Source: Didymella arachidicola (Eukaryota; Ascomycota; Dothideomycetes; Pleosporales; Didymellaceae). Taken from it: a stretch of DNA of 64,000 nt. The DNA lies in NCBI GenBank assembly GCA_016630955.3, contig CM049990.2, positions 1,736,001 through 1,800,000 on the forward strand, in the 5' to 3' direction. Under the pieces are notes generated by a model, which had not been told where the DNA came from, made no database searches, and saw nothing but the letters and a program-made list of their open reading frames with translations. Shown here one piece after another: positions 8,356-20,780 of this stretch; within the stretch, counting starts at the first letter, position 1, and the number at the start of each line of letters is the position of its first letter. The position numbers and the translations under genes are program-made.

Positions 8356-11300
8356 ATGGCGTCCAGCGAGAGCCCCTACCTGATTCTGCCGGGCTCGTCC
8401 ACCCACTCCGACTTCCGTCTGAAGCGGCTCGCGCAAGAGATCGGCGCGACGGAAGTTCGCTCGTTATGGGCGCACTTTGTCAACCCTCTGCGCGAGTTGA
8501 GCACCACAGAGCTCAATACGCTGCAGCAGCTTCTGCATTATGGCGAGTACCCAGACAACCATGATCGCCTTTCACAGGTGCTTCTTGACGCTATTCACCG
8601 CGGCGGCGAGCCTAGCGACGACAAGACTGTTCTTTTCTACATCTGTCCTCGCGCAGGCACGATCTCGCCATGGAGCTCTTTGGCGTCCATGATTGCACGT
8701 ACCTGCACGCTCGAGAATGCTGTGAAGCGTGTTGAGCGTGGTATGGTCATTGCCGCCACATTCGACCGTCAGCTCGCAGCAGACGAGATCCCCAAGCCTG
8801 ACTCGATGTACGATCGTATGACCCAGACTATCGACCGCAACGCACCGAACCTGGAGGCTATCTTTGGGGAGAGTGAGCCTGCGCAGGCCACTACCATCAG
8901 CTTCGATGAGTACAACAGCGCTCAGGCAGCTCTCGAGCACGCCAATCGCGAACTTGGTCTCGCTATGGACAAGTCAGAAATCGAGTACCTCGTCGAGGCG
9001 TACACCCAGGAATTGAGGAGGGGCCCAGTGGATGTTGAGCTGTTCATGTTCGCTCAGGTCAACTCTGAGCACTGCAGACACAAGCAGTTTAACGCCGATT
9101 TCACCGTCGATGGCATGCACAAGTCGTACTCTCTCTTCGGTATGATCCGCAACACCCACAAGAAGCACCCAGAGCACGTTGTTAGCGCCTACAGCGATAA
9201 CGCTGCAGTTCTCAATGGCGAAGAGGCAAGCTTTTGGGCTCCCAACCAGAAGACTGGCGAGTGGAACGGGATCAAAGAAACAGTACACATCCTCTGCAAG
9301 GTCGAGACACACAACCACCCCACGGCCGTATCTCCATTCCCTGGTGCTGCGACAGGATCTGGAGGCGAGATCAGAGACGAGGGCGCTGTTGGGCGAGGCT
9401 CGAAGCCCAAGGCCGGTCTTGCTGGATTCACCGTCTCAGACCTGCTCATCGATGGATTCGAGCGCCCGTGGGAGCTGCGCGATGTGGGCAAGCCCGCACA
9501 CATTGCTAGTAGTAAAGACATCATGCTCGAGGCACCCCTTGGCAGCGCCCAGTTCAACAACGAGTTTGGCCGCCCCTGCACGATCGGTTACTTCCGCACT
9601 ATGTTGATGAAGGTGTTCACAAACGAAAAGGAGTCAGAGATCCGCGGTTACCACAAGCCCATCATGCTGGCAGGCGGTGTTGGCACGGTCAGGCCTCAGC
9701 ATGCCCTAAAAGACCCCGATCTCGTACCTGCTGGATCTCATCTGCTCGTCATTGGTGGCCCTGCCATGTTGATTGGTCTTGGTGGTGGTGCTGCGTCCAG
9801 TGTACAGTCTGGCGAAGGCAAGGTCGAGCTTGACTTTGCTAGTGTGCAGCGTGGAAACCCCGAAGTCCAAAGACGAGCGCAAGAAGTTATTGACGCCTGC
9901 CGATCAATGGGTGATGAGAATCCCATCCTGTTCATCCACGATGTCGGTGCTGGAGGTCTTTCGAACGCGCTGCCTGAGCTGGTCCACGACTCCGGTCTTG
10001 GAGCTATCTTCGAGCTGCGCGAGGTTGACAATGTCGACAAGGGAATGAGTCCCCTGCAGATCTGGTGTTGCGAGGCCCAGGAGCGTTACGTGTTGGCCGT
10101 CGGTCCCGAGCAGCTTGACCTGTTCAAGAAGATCTGTGAGCGTGAGCGCTGCGGCTACTCTGTCGTTGGTGTCGCCACTGATGAGCAGCGTCTCGTTGTC
10201 AAGGACAGGGACTCCAAGGAGAACCCTACCCCCATCGACTTACCCATGTCTACACTCTTCGGGAAGCCCCCAAAGATGTCCCGCATCGTTGAGTCAAGAA
10301 AACTGAGGCTCCCACCTTTCGATAGCAGTCTGTCTATGTACATTCCAGACGTTCCCAAGGACAGTCTGGTGGCCGAGGCTGTCGATCGTGTCCTCACCCT
10401 TCCATCCGTCGGATCGAAGAACTTCCTCATCACCATCGGTGACCGTACTGTTGGCGGGTTGACAGTGCGCGATCAGATGGTTGGCAAGTGGCAGGTGCCG
10501 GTCTCTGATGTGTCGGTCACAGCTACTTCGCTTATGTCCGGCGTCAAGACTGGTGAGGCCATGGCAATGGGTGAAAAGCCCACCCTAGCTCTCATCTCCG
10601 CCGCCGCATCAGCCAGGATGGCCGTAGCTGAGTCCCTCATGAACATTGCCGCGGCAAGCCTGTTCGACAGACTGTCCAGGGTCAGACTATCTGCCAACTG
10701 GATGTCAGCGAGCAGCCACCCGGGTGAGGGTGCCGCTTTGTATGAGGCTGTCGAGGCTATTGGCATGGATCTTTGCCCTCGTCTTGGGATCTCCATCCCT
10801 GTCGGCAAGGATTCGATGAGCATGAAGATGAAGTGGTCAGACAACGGCGAGGCTAAGGAAGTCACCGCACCAATGTCTCTTGTCATCACCGCTTTCGCAC
10901 CCGTCAACCGCATTGACCGAACCTGGACACCTGCCCTGCAGCGCCTCGAAGACGTCGGCGAGACTGTCATCATGTACGTCGATCTCGCAGCGGGCAGGAA
11001 AGCGCTCGGTGGTTCTGCTCTCGCCCAGACCTTTGGCCAGGTTGGTGATGAGGTGCCCGACGTCCATGATGCCGACATCATCAAGGACTACTTTGATGCA
11101 GTGGAGCAATTGCACGACTCAGGCATTGTGCTTGCCTACCACGACCGATCCGATGGTGGTCTGTTCACCACATTGGTCGAGATGATGTTTGCAGGTCGCT
11201 GTGGTCTGGAAGTTATGCTCGACGGCGTTGCCAAGTCAAGCGAGCCTAAGGATATCCTGGAGGCTCTGTTCAATGAGGAACTCGGCGCCGTCTTCCAGGT

Positions 11301-12459
11301 CAGGAAGAAGGATGAGGTCGCATTCAACCGCTGCTTCGCCACATGCGGACCTCCTCCTGGCATGATCAAGAAGATCGGCCGCGTTCCTGAGGCCTCTAAG
11401 CAGGGTTTGTCTGTCGCCGTTGGCTCCACAACAGTCTACCGCAACACTCGTTCCAAGCTCCAGCAAAGGTGGGCCGAGACTTCGTACCGCATGCAGCGTC
11501 TTCGTGACAACCCTGAATGCGCGGACAAGGAGTACGCAGCCATTGTTGACGACCGAGATCCTGGTCTGTCCTATAATCTTACTTTTAAGCCGCAAGAGAA
11601 TATCCTGCCGCTCAAGGCCAGCATCTCATCAGCTTTCACGTCCAAGCCTCGCGTTGCGATCCTCAGAGAAGAGGGTGTCAACGGCCAGAGCGAGATGGCT
11701 TTCGCCTTCCACATGGCTGGCTTCTTGGCTATAGACGTTCACATGACCGACATAATCAAGGGACGAGTGTCGCTTGCTCAGTTTGCTGGTGTCGCGGCTT
11801 GTGGTGGTTTCTCGTACGGTGACGTTCTTGGCGCTGGCCAAGGCTGGGCTAAGTCTGTCTTGCTCCACCCCAACACCCGCAAAGAGTTTCAGACTTTCTT
11901 CGAGCGTCCGGACACATTCACACTCGGTGTATGCAACGGTTGCCAGTTCCTGTCTAAGCTGAAGGAGCTGATTCCTGGTGCTGAAGCCTGGCCTACATTC
12001 GAGCGCAACGCGTCGGAGCAGTATGAGGCACGTGTTTGCATGGTCGAGGTCATGGATCCTCAGGGCCCCAACAACACACCGTCAGTATTCTTGCACGGTA
12101 TGCACGGCTCCAAGTTGCCCATTGTCACAGCCCACGGAGAGGGTCGCGCACACTTTGCTTCGTCTGCAACCTCATCAGTCACACCACAAAACCTCTACAA
12201 CAAGAACCTGGTGTCGCTGCGCTATGTCGACAACTACGGCAAGCCGACCGAGGCGTACCCCTACAACCCCAACGGCTCGCCAATGGGTATCACTGGTGTG
12301 CGCTCAACAAGTGGCCGCGTGTTGGCGCTCATGCCTCACCCTGAGCGCACGATTCTCAAAGAGGTTGCAAGCTATATTCCTCAGGACCAGGCTGAACAGT
12401 GGGGTGAGCTTGGCCCCTGGAGCCGCATGTTTAAGAGCGCGAGGAGGTGGGTCGGGTAA
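8356..12459 (+). CDS. ADE6: phosphoribosylformylglycinamidine (FGAM) synthase
   Basis: An intronless 1367-residue protein of the large, single-chain FGAM synthase family (usually 1300-1370 aa). It catalyses the fourth step of de novo purine synthesis: FGAR + glutamine + ATP to FGAM in the cytosol. Order of domains: N-terminal and linker domains, two PurM/AIRS-like halves (EHCRHKQFNADF, HNHPTAVSPFPGAATGSGGE, IHDVGAGGLSNALPELVH, YHDRSDGGLFTTLVEMMF) and a C-terminal class I glutaminase. The nucleophile is Cys about 1193 in GVCNGCQF, with the catalytic His/Glu in MPHPERTI at about 1328-1330. The ATG at 8356 is preferred; an upstream in-frame TTG at 8335 is not a credible fungal start. There is no sign of disruption. 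Confidence 0.97.
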   Translation: MASSESPYLILPGSSTHSDFRLKRLAQEIGATEVRSLWAHFVNPLRELSTTELNTLQQLLHYGEYPDNHDRLSQVLLDAIHRGGEPSDDKTVLFYICPRAGTISPWSSLASMIARTCTLENAVKRVERGMVIAATFDRQLAADEIPKPDSMYDRMTQTIDRNAPNLEAIFGESEPAQATTISFDEYNSAQAALEHANRELGLAMDKSEIEYLVEAYTQELRRGPVDVELFMFAQVNSEHCRHKQFNADFTVDGMHKSYSLFGMIRNTHKKHPEHVVSAYSDNAAVLNGEEASFWAPNQKTGEWNGIKETVHILCKVETHNHPTAVSPFPGAATGSGGEIRDEGAVGRGSKPKAGLAGFTVSDLLIDGFERPWELRDVGKPAHIASSKDIMLEAPLGSAQFNNEFGRPCTIGYFRTMLMKVFTNEKESEIRGYHKPIMLAGGVGTVRPQHALKDPDLVPAGSHLLVIGGPAMLIGLGGGAASSVQSGEGKVELDFASVQRGNPEVQRRAQEVIDACRSMGDENPILFIHDVGAGGLSNALPELVHDSGLGAIFELREVDNVDKGMSPLQIWCCEAQERYVLAVGPEQLDLFKKICERERCGYSVVGVATDEQRLVVKDRDSKENPTPIDLPMSTLFGKPPKMSRIVESRKLRLPPFDSSLSMYIPDVPKDSLVAEAVDRVLTLPSVGSKNFLITIGDRTVGGLTVRDQMVGKWQVPVSDVSVTATSLMSGVKTGEAMAMGEKPTLALISAAASARMAVAESLMNIAAASLFDRLSRVRLSANWMSASSHPGEGAALYEAVEAIGMDLCPRLGISIPVGKDSMSMKMKWSDNGEAKEVTAPMSLVITAFAPVNRIDRTWTPALQRLEDVGETVIMYVDLAAGRKALGGSALAQTFGQVGDEVPDVHDADIIKDYFDAVEQLHDSGIVLAYHDRSDGGLFTTLVEMMFAGRCGLEVMLDGVAKSSEPKDILEALFNEELGAVFQVRKKDEVAFNRCFATCGPPPGMIKKIGRVPEASKQGLSVAVGSTTVYRNTRSKLQQRWAETSYRMQRLRDNPECADKEYAAIVDDRDPGLSYNLTFKPQENILPLKASISSAFTSKPRVAILREEGVNGQSEMAFAFHMAGFLAIDVHMTDIIKGRVSLAQFAGVAACGGFSYGDVLGAGQGWAKSVLLHPNTRKEFQTFFERPDTFTLGVCNGCQFLSKLKELIPGAEAWPTFERNASEQYEARVCMVEVMDPQGPNNTPSVFLHGMHGSKLPIVTAHGEGRAHFASSATSSVTPQNLYNKNLVSLRYVDNYGKPTEAYPYNPNGSPMGITGVRSTSGRVLALMPHPERTILKEVASYIPQDQAEQWGELGPWSRMFKSARRWVG

Positions 12460-13282
12460 GTAGCCTGCTTGGACGGAAATGATCTTTTGCATTTGATTTA
12501 CTTGGCGTTGGTGTGATATCCACCTGAAAAGGACGAAAACTTAGACAAAAGCACGAGCAATACACTCAACATTTCCAGAGTCACGTCACCGCTTCCCGAG
12601 AGGGAGTGGAATCTCGCCATCTCGAAGTTGCCGCGAGATACGCTTCTCAGCCTATCCGTTCGTGGCATTTGCCAATGATTGCTTTTCGTCTTGACTTGGC
12701 ACGGCTTTTGTAGGATTCTGTGGGGCGGCGCATTGAAGAACACCAGCCCAGCCCGCTGCATCTTGTTTGCGCCCACCGATCGATCTGCTTCGGTTCTCAT
12801 GATTGGCAGGATCTGGTGTGCACCATCCGAAAGGCCTCGGAACGGCAGATCCCATCCCCACAAGTTACCACACTCGACTGTACAGCGACAGAAGGGTCAA
12901 GCCAGTACACAACGTCAGCCTGTCCTTTTTTGCTTTTCCTCTTGTCCGGAGTTTGTCATACTGCACTGAGCCTTACAAAATCCCTCATGGCTTTTACACA
13001 AGCGGCTTGCACACTATGTGGCCACGCCACTGATCACGCAACGGAAAGGCTTCATAAGTGGACAATCACTTCGCCACGTCGACTGTCTGAATGCGTTGGA
13101 TCTTCCTCACCCAAAATCCTTTACTCCCGAGATTGATCTGCGGATAAGCTTCGGTCAGCACCCGTAGCCAGCCTTGCACACACCTAGAGTGGTCCGCCGC
13201 CTTCTCGATCGCAGGACATTGCTTACCTTATCCGCATACTGTTCACAACTCTCAAAGCCCACCTTTGGCATTTGTATCAGAC
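12460..13282. other. intergenic, ADE6 to ankyrin-SPRY gene
   Basis: About 820 bp. Several short overlapping open frames occur, but none starts at a plausible ATG with a recognisable domain. Nothing is supported beyond terminator and promoter functions. Confidence 0.5.
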
Positions 13283-16200
13283 ATGGCCGACTCTGATAAA
13301 GGGGCCGAATTCGCATTCAACCTCTTTTCTGACATCGCACCGTATGTACAGGACTGGGTGATCGGAGGGAGACACTGACCGTACTGGCCAGACTCCTTGC
13401 ACTGTTCGGAGACCAGTTTGCGCGGCAATTCACGAGCGAAAGTTTGACATGGGTCGACCACCTCATCTTCGCAATGGTGCCTCTTGGTATTTTGACAGCA
13501 ATCACGGGTGCTATACGGGTTCAGGGCTCTGGAATCGCCAATTCATTCATCGGTCGTGGTAGAGAGAACCGTGCCCTGGCCGAGATTGAGTTGATGTCGT
13601 CTACTTCACAAGAAGTGTGTGAATTATTCAACGGAAAGTCCATTATACGTGCTATGGGCAAACCCAAAATTGAACAGATCCTCGTTTACCCCACCGAGTA
13701 CACAAGGATCAAGAAGAAATACGACATGAAGGACCTTACCAAATTCGGCACCAGTAAAGATGATACTCTTCCTAGCAAGACCGCTGAGAAGAGAGCAACT
13801 GCAGAGGACGATACATCTGTGGTCAACGATAACACCAACAGAAAGAATATCAACAAGGCTTCAAATCAGATTGCCGTCGAAGACAATGATGAGTCCTGTG
13901 GGATACATTCCCTCGAGACTGCTCTCACAGCGAACCACTCCTGGTAGTTCACAGTAAACGAACATCACTGTCTATGCCAGCGATAAACCGCTGATTGAAG
14001 TCAGATTATCAAAGCGGCAGTTACCAATGGATTGTCCGATGGTTTTGCAGCCTGGCTTGCACGACAAATCCTCTCAGGGAGCAACAACTCGAGAGCAAAG
14101 ATGTACTTCAACAACTCGGGCCTCCCAACCTACAACTTGGTCTATCATCTGACCAATCCGAAGAGAAATTTTTCAAACAAAGTTACGAAGTCTTTGCTGC
14201 CGCTGTTGTTGCCATATCGCTTCAAGCTAGTTTGATCGCCGTCGCTACAGTAACAACATACCATCAACGTACAAGAGATGCTATTGGTTTCGAACCACAG
14301 GCGTATGGATATCCATTCTACCTTGTAGGATCCTTACTGCTCTCTGTTGGCGTCGCGATCTGTTCCCTTGCTGTGGAACACAGTACAGACGAATACAGTT
14401 GGGAAGTCCCGGAAGAATTCAAAACTACTACCGCACATCTGAAGAACTTTCTTCTTCGGTTGCTATGGCTCCAGCGAAGTCAAGATGTCAACGATCAGTC
14501 ATTCCGTGGATATGCAATCCTTGCTGGGCCGAAACACCACATCATCACATCCAGTCGCAGCAGAGGTACATACCTGGAGGGGACTTCTGAGGGTTCATCT
14601 GCAAACGATGTGAGTCTTCACTAAGACCTTACAGAAACATGGCCCGAATATCGGTTATTGACGGTCCTATTGACATGTTTGACATCTAGACTTCTCCGCT
14701 TGCGACTCAACCGTGGCACTACATTACTGGATGTGCTGCCGCAGCCGCGGGAATAGGGTTCGTTATACAATTTATGGGTTTGAGAGGCCTTACATACCCA
14801 TGCTCGATTGCCCAGCTTATCGCTATCTTACTCATGACTCTGGTTAGGGCGGCGTTCAGACGTCGACTGGGATATGTACCGGTACACTGCCCTGCATTTG
14901 CCCGTTTTGAAATAGACTTGCTTGCCATGAGGCTTGTTCGTGATAAGGACTTCAGGGAGTTCGAAACATCCCAACAAGAAACTATCACTGAATTGAATAA
15001 GGAAAGAGTTGGAACGACGCTGAACTGGAAGGTCAAGACAGCAAGAGTAGATGTTCAGGATCGCTTCTACGCCAAACTTATTGAGCATGCGAAAAAGGCA
15101 CCCGTTGTCAGTACTCTGACTAAATTTACCTACTTCGCTCCGTCAATGGTAGCGAAACTGATGTCGAGATCGAAAATCGTCATGCATTCGACATACACCG
15201 CTTCAAGGATACTTGGAGTCCCCCTACACTACGTCACCGCCGGCTAACCAAGCTCATTCAAAAGCCTGTGAGTTTTGGTCTCGGGACTCAGGATGAGATT
15301 CTACTCTGCATGGTACCAGCATTTAGCTCCAAGGACCTACTTCCGAATCACGTGTTTCTCCAGCTCATTCCAACTATGAGCCATAGACATAACTGGGCCG
15401 CTACTGCTAAGGTCTACTACGATCTACTTGATATTGATATGCAAATAGCTCCTGCCGAGAATTTCTGCTATAGTGTCGTCACTGAAGCGATGGACTTCCT
15501 GTCTTTCGCATGCGAACCATACGATGAGTTCTTCCGACCTCATCAAGAACTCACAGACAAACTCGACAGACTTGTTGACAAATTAGATTCCTTAGAATTT
15601 GTCGACATATTGAAAAAGTTGGCTCCAGTCTATGCGATCCAGAACCGTCGGAAGCAATTTGGACAGATCTTCGAGCTATACGGAAAGTCTCGAAGATTCG
15701 CACCACGAAGGAGCAACATAGATTCCGACGATGCGTCCGGGGGTATTCAGGGTCGTCCCAACATCTTCCTCGACCCGAACATCAAGTTGGATATGGAAAC
15801 TTGTGCGTCCAGAATGGGCTTCTCATCCCGCTTCAAAGGCATGTATCTGGATCTAGAACACACGTCACGCATAAAGATGGGGTTACCATCATATTCCCCT
15901 GAGACTTTGAAACGAATGAAAGGATCGTTGACGTTCAATGTCGATGGTATGTCAGCCGGCAAATGACAGACCCGTACGATCGTTAGCTGACTTTCGAATA
16001 GGAGCCAAACATGCTAAGCAAGTCGACATTTTTGGTTGGAGTCTACTCCATTATGCAGTTCTGCTGGATGAGGACGACGTTCGGACCTGGGCTTCCTCGC
16101 CAACTAACATCAAGAACACCCTGTCTACATCACTGCACCTAGTCTTTGATAAACGTGGACGCAGTCCGTTGCACGTGGCTGCGACAGCTCAAACCCAAAA

Positions 16201-18873
16201 TTCTCTGAGCTGGGCCATTGACTGCCTCAGCAAAGAGGATCAGAAGGCTGGCTTCAATACCTTCGGTATCGATGGTCTGACACCATTGCATTTAGCTACT
16301 CAGGCTGGAATGATTGAAAATGTCAAGCTGGTCAAAGATGACGCAAAGACGATTACTCGCGCAGATTTCTGGGGCCGCGAAGCGATTCATTTAGCCGCTA
16401 GCTCTGGATTTTCTGAGATCACAGACACCCTGCTGAAAGAAGGAGCCAGAATCAACCCTTCCGATAATCTTGGCATGTTGCCGATGAAGTACTTATTGAA
16501 GGGTGATGTCGACTTGAAGGGAATCAGTACCACCCCTGAGAAGGAGGACACGGACCAAATTCAAGTCGTTGCCGCACCCGGGAGTGTAGATGGGGAACCT
16601 TTCCAGCTACAAAAGATACAAAGAAATCCAGTAGGCTTGTCATTATCTGTGGCACAAAAGCTGCGCGTTGACAAGCGGAAGATGTTTGAAGTCTTCGCCT
16701 TGAAAAGTGTCGACTTCAGAGACCAAGACGGTCAGACATTCCTGCATCACGCTGTAAAAGGTCTGGATCACAAGACCGTTCGTCTACTCCTGAAACACAG
16801 ATACGAGCTGGAAACACCGGATTCAAAAGGAAGAACTGCATTACATATGGCAGTGCTCGCGGGCAGACACGACATTACAACTCTGCTGTTGGAGGGCGTC
16901 GAAGGCTGCATCGGAAGGGCCTCAACAAAAGACGAGCTTCAAGAGACGGCAGTGATGATGGCGGCTCGCATTGGTCGTCTCGATATTCTAAAATGCCTGA
17001 TTGAAGACTACTTTCCTGCAAATGACTCGGAAGGTCCAGCGTCGTTGTCAGTAACCGAGGAAGAAAAGACAGCGGACAAGCCGGCGGACAAGCTCCAGTT
17101 CCTCACGAGGGACCCCGACGCAAGAAACTCAAAAGGCGAAACGAAGCTGCACATCTCGATCGTCTGTGAGCACGAAGACATCATTTTGTATCTTCTCAAG
17201 AATAACCCACCTCAAAAGGTCTTGAAAGATGAAGGTGGCGTGTCACTTTTGATCGCCGCGTGTCAAACAAACCTGCCGTGGGCAAGCGTGAGAGCGATTC
17301 TCGAGAAGTACCCGAGCCTTACCAACGAAGTCGACGAGACGTATGAGCAGACTCCGTTGTCTTGGGCCTGCGAGAACGAGCGAGAGGTCATTGTGGAAGG
17401 ACTTTTGAATTGCGAGTACGTTGTTGATGTCAACAAGCCTGCCGCAGGGTGGAATGGCTACTCGCCACTACATGTCGCTGCATCCGGAGACAACGTCACT
17501 ATCGTCAAGATGTTGCTGAAACGTACAGACATAGTGGTCGACGCGAAAGATGAGCGCGGTGAAGCACCTGCAGACATAGCGGTCCGGAATCGCAACCTTG
17601 GTATGGTTCGCACTCTCCTCCTACACAACAAAACTGATTCGAGAGTTCGTTTGGATTACTTGAAGAAGTTCACCACTCATACGTATAGGGAGATGCATAG
17701 CATCATCCCTGACATCTTCAAACGTCTTCGCAGGGAGGACATAGCTGATGCTGATCTCATCGCTCTCATCGAAGCATCCGAGCATCTCCGAAGCCATGAG
17801 CCATATACTGCATATGTACGGCGTGCTTTGGAATGTGGTATGGGCCTGAAGCTTCCAAATCCGTTGCACATAGCAGCACGGCTCGGCGATTTGGACCTGA
17901 TGAAAGCCCTGCATGCCGGGGGAATCAGCCTAGAAATTCTTGACGAAGACGGTTGGACGTGCCTAGAGTATGCCAACACGTACCGCGATGAAGTTCTGGG
18001 CGAAGAGTACGAGCAATATGTACGGAGATCCAACATGTCGCCTCGCAGTGACCCAGATCGCACCACACCAACCTCGTGGGACATTGCTCATTCAAATAGT
18101 GATAACATCTCAGTGAAGAAATGCGATGAGCAAGGCCACGAAAGATGCACTGGATTCCACAGTATGACTAGTATATCTTAGCTACGCTTTTGTAACAATA
18201 CTGACTAGTCACACAGTTCTTGAGGTCACCAGCAGAGCCACAACCGGGCAGAAGTCAGCGCCGATCTCAGAACGAGCATATATACGGACAACACAGTGTG
18301 TGCCGCCGCTATCAGACATAACGAAGAGCTTCTACTACGAGGTTGAAATCTTGAGAGATTCTAAGCTGAAGTACATTGGCACTCCATTCCCCGGTGAGCT
18401 AAGATCATCACATGACTAATCATGATCAGGGTGTTTGGGCTTGGTTTTTGTGACAAAGACTACAACAAGAACTACATGCCAGGGTGGTAGGACGTTTCTT
18501 TCGGCTACCACAGTGATGACGGGGAGCTTTTTATAAACAATGCAGAGCAAGGCGAGATTCCATCATCGGATTTTGGTCTTCGAGGCCAATACGGCGCAGG
18601 AGACACCGTGGGAGCTGGTCTCGATCTACAGACCGGAGAGGGGTTCATAACGCTGAATGGCAAGAGGTTAGGCGTTAGTGAGTATAGTTGGTGCGGTGTA
18701 GCTATATGGGGTCCGGACACTAAGCTGATACAGGCGACGCATTTAAATTCACCAAGTTCAAGGGCAGAAAGATGTTTCCGTGTATTGGATTCGACGATAC
18801 AGAGGATGGCGATGGTCTAAAATTCAAGGTCAACTTGGGAACTTCTCCCATTCAGCATCCCATTGATGGATAG
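13283..18873 (+). CDS. multi-TM / ankyrin-repeat / SPRY protein, reading frame disrupted (possible pseudogene)
   Basis: A large multi-exon gene. Exon 1 is 13283-13341, joined over a 50-bp intron to 13392. The N-terminal part has about five hydrophobic segments (e.g. WVDHLIFAMVPLGILTAITG; FAAAVVAISLQASLIAVATV; FYLVGSLLLSVGVAICSLAV), typical of a Pezizomycotina ankyrin family. About a dozen ankyrin repeats follow (15938-18160; GLTPLHLATQAGMIENVKLV, GRTALHMAVLAGRHDITTLL). Further introns lead to a SPRY domain (about 18190-18870; FYYEVEIL, GLGFCDKDYNKNYMPGW, FGYHSDDGELFINN, LDLQTGEGFITLNGKRLG). Oddities: an in-frame TAG at 18488-18490 inside the SPRY core (MPGW*DVSFGYH), and a frame change between about 13945 and 14110 that no convincing intron resolves. 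Inner junctions near 13.95, 14.1 and 15.1-15.17 kb are approximate. Function unknown; ankyrin and SPRY domains suggest protein-protein recognition at a membrane. Confidence 0.72.
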
Positions 18874-20780
18874 AAGATCACTTCTTGAGGTGGTCTCGCA
18901 AAGCCTCGCTTGGGATAACTGAAAGAGCAGCACAGTGTAGCATCATGTATACGCATCGATGCTTCTGACATACCAGTTCACCCACAGCACCATCTTGGCG
19001 TTACATTGTTCGTCACAATGGAGTGATGGTCGTGAAGAGCAGCTACTCATTCCAGTCAACGTATGCCATTCTCAGGCCCGTGACAAATGTTGATGCACCA
19101 CTGCGGCACAGCAGCGGGTCGTTCTCGTAATGACCCAAGCGAGCTTCTAGTGAGCGTCTAGTGACATGTATCAACGGCCCAGCGATCCTCTGTTGGCAAA
19201 GGATGTTTTCAGAGACTTTCGGCACTCGAAGCGCCAGGCCGATCGTGGTGGGCCGCCCCTTGTTGGTGGCTGGTCGCTGCCGTTACGAAAGTATGGAGGA
19301 AGACTAACTCGGTGCCGTATGCGATGGCGTGGCTGCGATGACATCTTCAAAGCATAGCTGCCCTTGCAAGTGGGCAAGCTTATGAGGTACTTGTGGCGTG
19401 AATCGTGAGGGTTGTTGAGTATGTATCATGTACAACTAGATTGAGGCGTATATGCAAACAATGTAGCCGTTCAAAGCGAGCATGTCGTACAAACATCGAG
19501 GCTAGACCTGCGCTCGGTCCGACTCCGACTGGTCCTTTCCCTAAACGCTGGCTGTGCATGTGAGGCGGCACGCAGCTTCCGGAAGAATGTCGCTGAGGCA
19601 GGTGGTTTCACCACGGATCCATGGTGATATTTAATGATGCCGAATTGGTCCAACTCGTGCCGAAACAGCAACGTGTCAGTATCATGAGGCCTTCTTCGAA
19701 CATGCCCTTGGTATAGCCAAATGCGCGATGATAACGTCTGCGGCAGCGGTAATTTCAAAATCCTGAAGGATCTGACGACCTGCGAAAATAGAACCCTTTG
19801 CGGCTTGAAGCGAGGTTTGAATGAGGGAAGTTCTACGCGTACCTGCAGACAGTTTACCGCTGTCTTTTACTATAGCCGGCTTGGCTGCATGGCCGACCCT
19901 TGAAACGGTAGTGAGCGGCTCTGAACCGAGACGAGCTCATATGCCGAGGTAGTATGGGTGTTTGTGGCCATCCATGCCAATACGGAGCCCTGTAAGTCGA
20001 GCGGCGAGCCGTCCGAGACAGGGGTAGGCGAATACGAGATGCAAGGCTGCCAGCACAACCTCTGTCCGATGTTTGTCGCTACCGGGATCTGAAGTTTTGT
20101 GAGAGTTTGCTAAAGGAATGAGGCATATGCACTCAAGTATTGGAGCGACCTGTTTCCTGGGAGGGCAGCCGTTCTTACCCTTTGCTGCGGGGGAGGAATG
20201 TGGCCTCTCCGAGGTAATTGGCAAGGTTAATGGCGGCAGTATCTAAGCGGGAGGTAATGGCAACCGAATGCCCGAAGATAATTTTGCCAAATTACCTTAT
20301 GCCGTCCCTAATCTGAAGGGAATAACAACGATAAAGTTTTGTTAGCCAGGTCCCGACTCATCGCAGGGGAATTCAGGGCGGTGCAAGGTGTTGTACGGTC
20401 TGTACGACAGGACGCCACCGCTCGCGTATCGGAAACACTGCGGATTGAGATCGATGATATCTATGGAAATATCTTTATCGGAGCCGTGGACTCTGACCGA
20501 AACTTAGATTGAAGCACCTGGCGGCGTTGATGTGGCTTGATGCCCTGGCCTCAAAGCCTTGCGGATCGACACTTCCGAGACAAGCAGGCTTGTTCTTTCC
20601 CGGTCTAGCGTTCTACCCCGCTTGCAGTTGCCGTTCCTGCCCCGCCAGTTTCTAGGTCGGCAAGAAAAAAAGTTGTGCAGAGCCTCACGTCACATCACAA
20701 TTCAAGCACGCGCCTGCCACGCCTTGCAACACCAAATATACGTATAAAACTGACGAACTGGGCACGTGCTTTCGCCCAAT
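18874..20780. other. intergenic, no gene supported
   Basis: About 1.9 kb. Only short open frames of 60-95 codons with no domain similarity that I recognise. A CACGTG at 20763-20768 lies 12 bp upstream of the YAR1-like ATG, inside the likely 5' leader. Confidence 0.5.

Noticed and set aside
18487..18517. A short intron that would remove the TAG in the SPRY domain
   Set aside because: The only GT-AG option is about 31 nt, too short for this genome, and would delete the conserved SFGYH core.
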